DNA from: Phycisphaerae bacterium
Lineage (GTDB): Bacteria; Planctomycetota; Phycisphaerae; UBA1845; Fen-1342
DNA: 6,823 bases
Reading direction: 5' to 3'
Assembly (NCBI GenBank): GCA_020058145.1
Contig: JAGVEP010000340.1
Span: 1 to 6,823, forward strand
This document shows, in pieces, positions 5,954-6,823 of this stretch (within the stretch, counting starts at the first letter, position 1; each line of letters starts with the position of its first letter). The notes below the pieces were generated by a model, which had not been told where the DNA came from, ran no database searches, and saw only the letters and a program-made list of their open reading frames with translations. The translations under genes were made by a program, and so were the position numbers.

Positions 5954-6823
5954 CTAGGGCTCCCGCCTGATGATCATCGCCATGGTGACTCCGCCGCCGC
6001 CACAGATGGCCGCAATGCCCTGTGCTCCGCCGGTGCGCTTCAAGGCGTGGTACAGGGTCACGATGATGCGTGCCCCGCTGACGCCCGTCGGGTGGCCCAG
6101 GGCGATCGCACCGCCCTGCACGTTCAGCTTGTCGCGGTTCCATTTCAGAACGCGCTCGTTGGCGAGTACCTGCACCGCGAACGCTTCGTTCACCTCGATG
6201 AGGTCCATCTGGTCGAGCGTCAAGCCGGCACGCCGCAGAGCCGCTGGAATCGCGATGCCCGGCCCCTCGCCCATCGTCGCCGGTTCAACCGCCGTGCTGG
6301 AGTAGGCCACGAGCGAGAACAGCGGCTTGGCGCCGAGCGCCCGCGCGTGCTCGCGCGAAACCAACACGAGTGCGGCCGCCCCATCGGACATGCCGCACGC
6401 GTTCGCGGGCGTGACGGTGCCGTCCTTCTTGAACGCGGGTTTGAGCTTGGCGATCTTCTCGAGCGAAGTATCGGCCCGAATGGTCTCGTCTTTGCTGAAC
6501 AGCACGGCGGGCTGCCCGGCGGTCGCCGGCACCTCGAACGGAACAATCTCCTCGTCAAACCAGCCGCTCGCCTGGGCGCGGGCCGCCTTCTGATGGCTGG
6601 CAACCGCGAATTGGTCTTGCTCCTCGCGCGAGATCTTGTGTTTTTCGACGAGGTTCTCGGCCGTGGCCCCCATCCCCATCTGGCACAGCGGATCGATGCT
6701 GTCGGACCAGCCGTCGAGCAGCGTCCGGTCCCCCATTTTGAAGCCCTCCCACCGGCAGTCCTTCAGCAGGTACGGAATCGTGCTCATGCTGTCCATACCG
6801 CCGGCCACGACGGCCTGGGCGTC
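5954..6823 (-). CDS. Thiolase (acetyl-CoA C-acyltransferase family), 5' end outside the window
   Basis: This is a thiolase-superfamily enzyme that cleaves a 3-ketoacyl-CoA with CoA, or condenses two acyl-CoAs, in the cytoplasm. The visible 289 residues run from a GGMDSMS block near the start (family pattern GGxExMS), through an ENL...ISREEQDQFA segment and NACGMSDGAAA, to the C-terminal catalytic blocks: NEAFAVQ (residues 212-218), GGAIALGHPTG with the catalytic His at about 244, and CGGGG with the catalytic Cys at about 274. It ends in TAG at 5956-5954. Family members are usually about 390-400 residues, so roughly 100 N-terminal residues lie outside the window, including the acylated nucleophilic Cys. 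The reading frame is open to the edge, and the GTG at 6808 is an internal Val codon. It is the first visible gene of the operon, 5 bases before the hydratase gene. All visible catalytic residues are intact, so it should be active. Chain-length specificity, and degradative versus biosynthetic role, cannot be read from the sequence; context favours degradation. Confidence 0.95.
   Translation of the reverse strand, partial: DAQAVVAGGMDSMSTIPYLLKDCRWEGFKMGDRTLLDGWSDSIDPLCQMGMGATAENLVEKHKISREEQDQFAVASHQKAARAQASGWFDEEIVPFEVPATAGQPAVLFSKDETIRADTSLEKIAKLKPAFKKDGTVTPANACGMSDGAAALVLVSREHARALGAKPLFSLVAYSSTAVEPATMGEGPGIAIPAALRRAGLTLDQMDLIEVNEAFAVQVLANERVLKWNRDKLNVQGGAIALGHPTGVSGARIIVTLYHALKRTGGAQGIAAICGGGGVTMAMIIRREP
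5960..5964 (-). promoter_or_regulatory. Possible ribosome binding site for the hydratase gene
   Basis: GGGAG on the minus strand lies within the last codons of the upstream thiolase, 11 bases before the ATG at 5948. The spacing is slightly long, so initiation may depend on ribosomes finishing the thiolase. It supports the start at 5948, because the longer open frame upstream is embedded in the thiolase gene. Confidence 0.4.

Noticed and set aside
5949..6143. A 65-residue N-terminal extension of the hydratase
   Set aside because: The extension overlaps the thiolase coding region, has shadow-like composition, and the crotonase homology begins only at the ATG at 5948.

Overview
The window holds five genes, all on the minus strand. 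They are read from right to left and separated by only 5, 29, 14 and 21 bases, so they look like one operon that begins and ends outside the window. The DNA is GC-rich with strong GC bias at third codon positions, which produces many long antisense shadow frames. The source is a bacterium, but the window does not fix the phylum. An anaerobic or facultative degrader of aromatic or fatty acids (a deltaproteobacterium or planctomycete, for example) would fit, and this is only a guess.

In transcription order the layout is: (1) 6823-5954, the C-terminal three quarters of a thiolase, cut by the window edge; (2) 5948-5178, a 256-residue enoyl-CoA hydratase-family protein that keeps both catalytic glutamates and has a loop resembling cyclohexa-1,5-diene-1-carbonyl-CoA hydratase (Dch); (3) 5148-4126, a 340-residue zinc-type, NAD-preferring alcohol dehydrogenase resembling 6-hydroxycyclohex-1-ene-1-carbonyl-CoA dehydrogenase (Had); (4) 4111-731, a 1126-residue fusion of a ketopantoate-reductase-like module, a DUF2889-like module and a long-chain-type AMP-forming acyl-CoA ligase; (5) 709-1, the first 236 residues of a second, divergent thiolase, which starts at GTG.

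Together the genes describe a CoA-thioester degradation pathway: activation of an acid by the ligase, hydration of a double bond, oxidation of the hydroxyl group by a medium-chain dehydrogenase instead of the usual short-chain 3-hydroxyacyl-CoA dehydrogenase, and thiolytic cleavage by one or both thiolases. The Dch-like plus Had-like pair is the core of the lower benzoyl-CoA pathway, so degradation of an alicyclic or dearomatised acyl-CoA is the leading hypothesis. The ring-opening hydrolase (Oah/BamA) and the benzoyl-CoA reductase are not in the window, so this remains unproved.

The most unusual item is the three-part ligase. Its N-terminal module keeps positions matching the catalytic Asn, Lys and Glu of PanE but has lost the first glycine of the dinucleotide loop. 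It joins a redox-type module and a module of unknown function to an acyl-CoA ligase. No RNA genes, CRISPR arrays, mobile elements, obvious terminators or gene-free stretches over 300 bases were seen; the longest intergenic gap is 29 bases.
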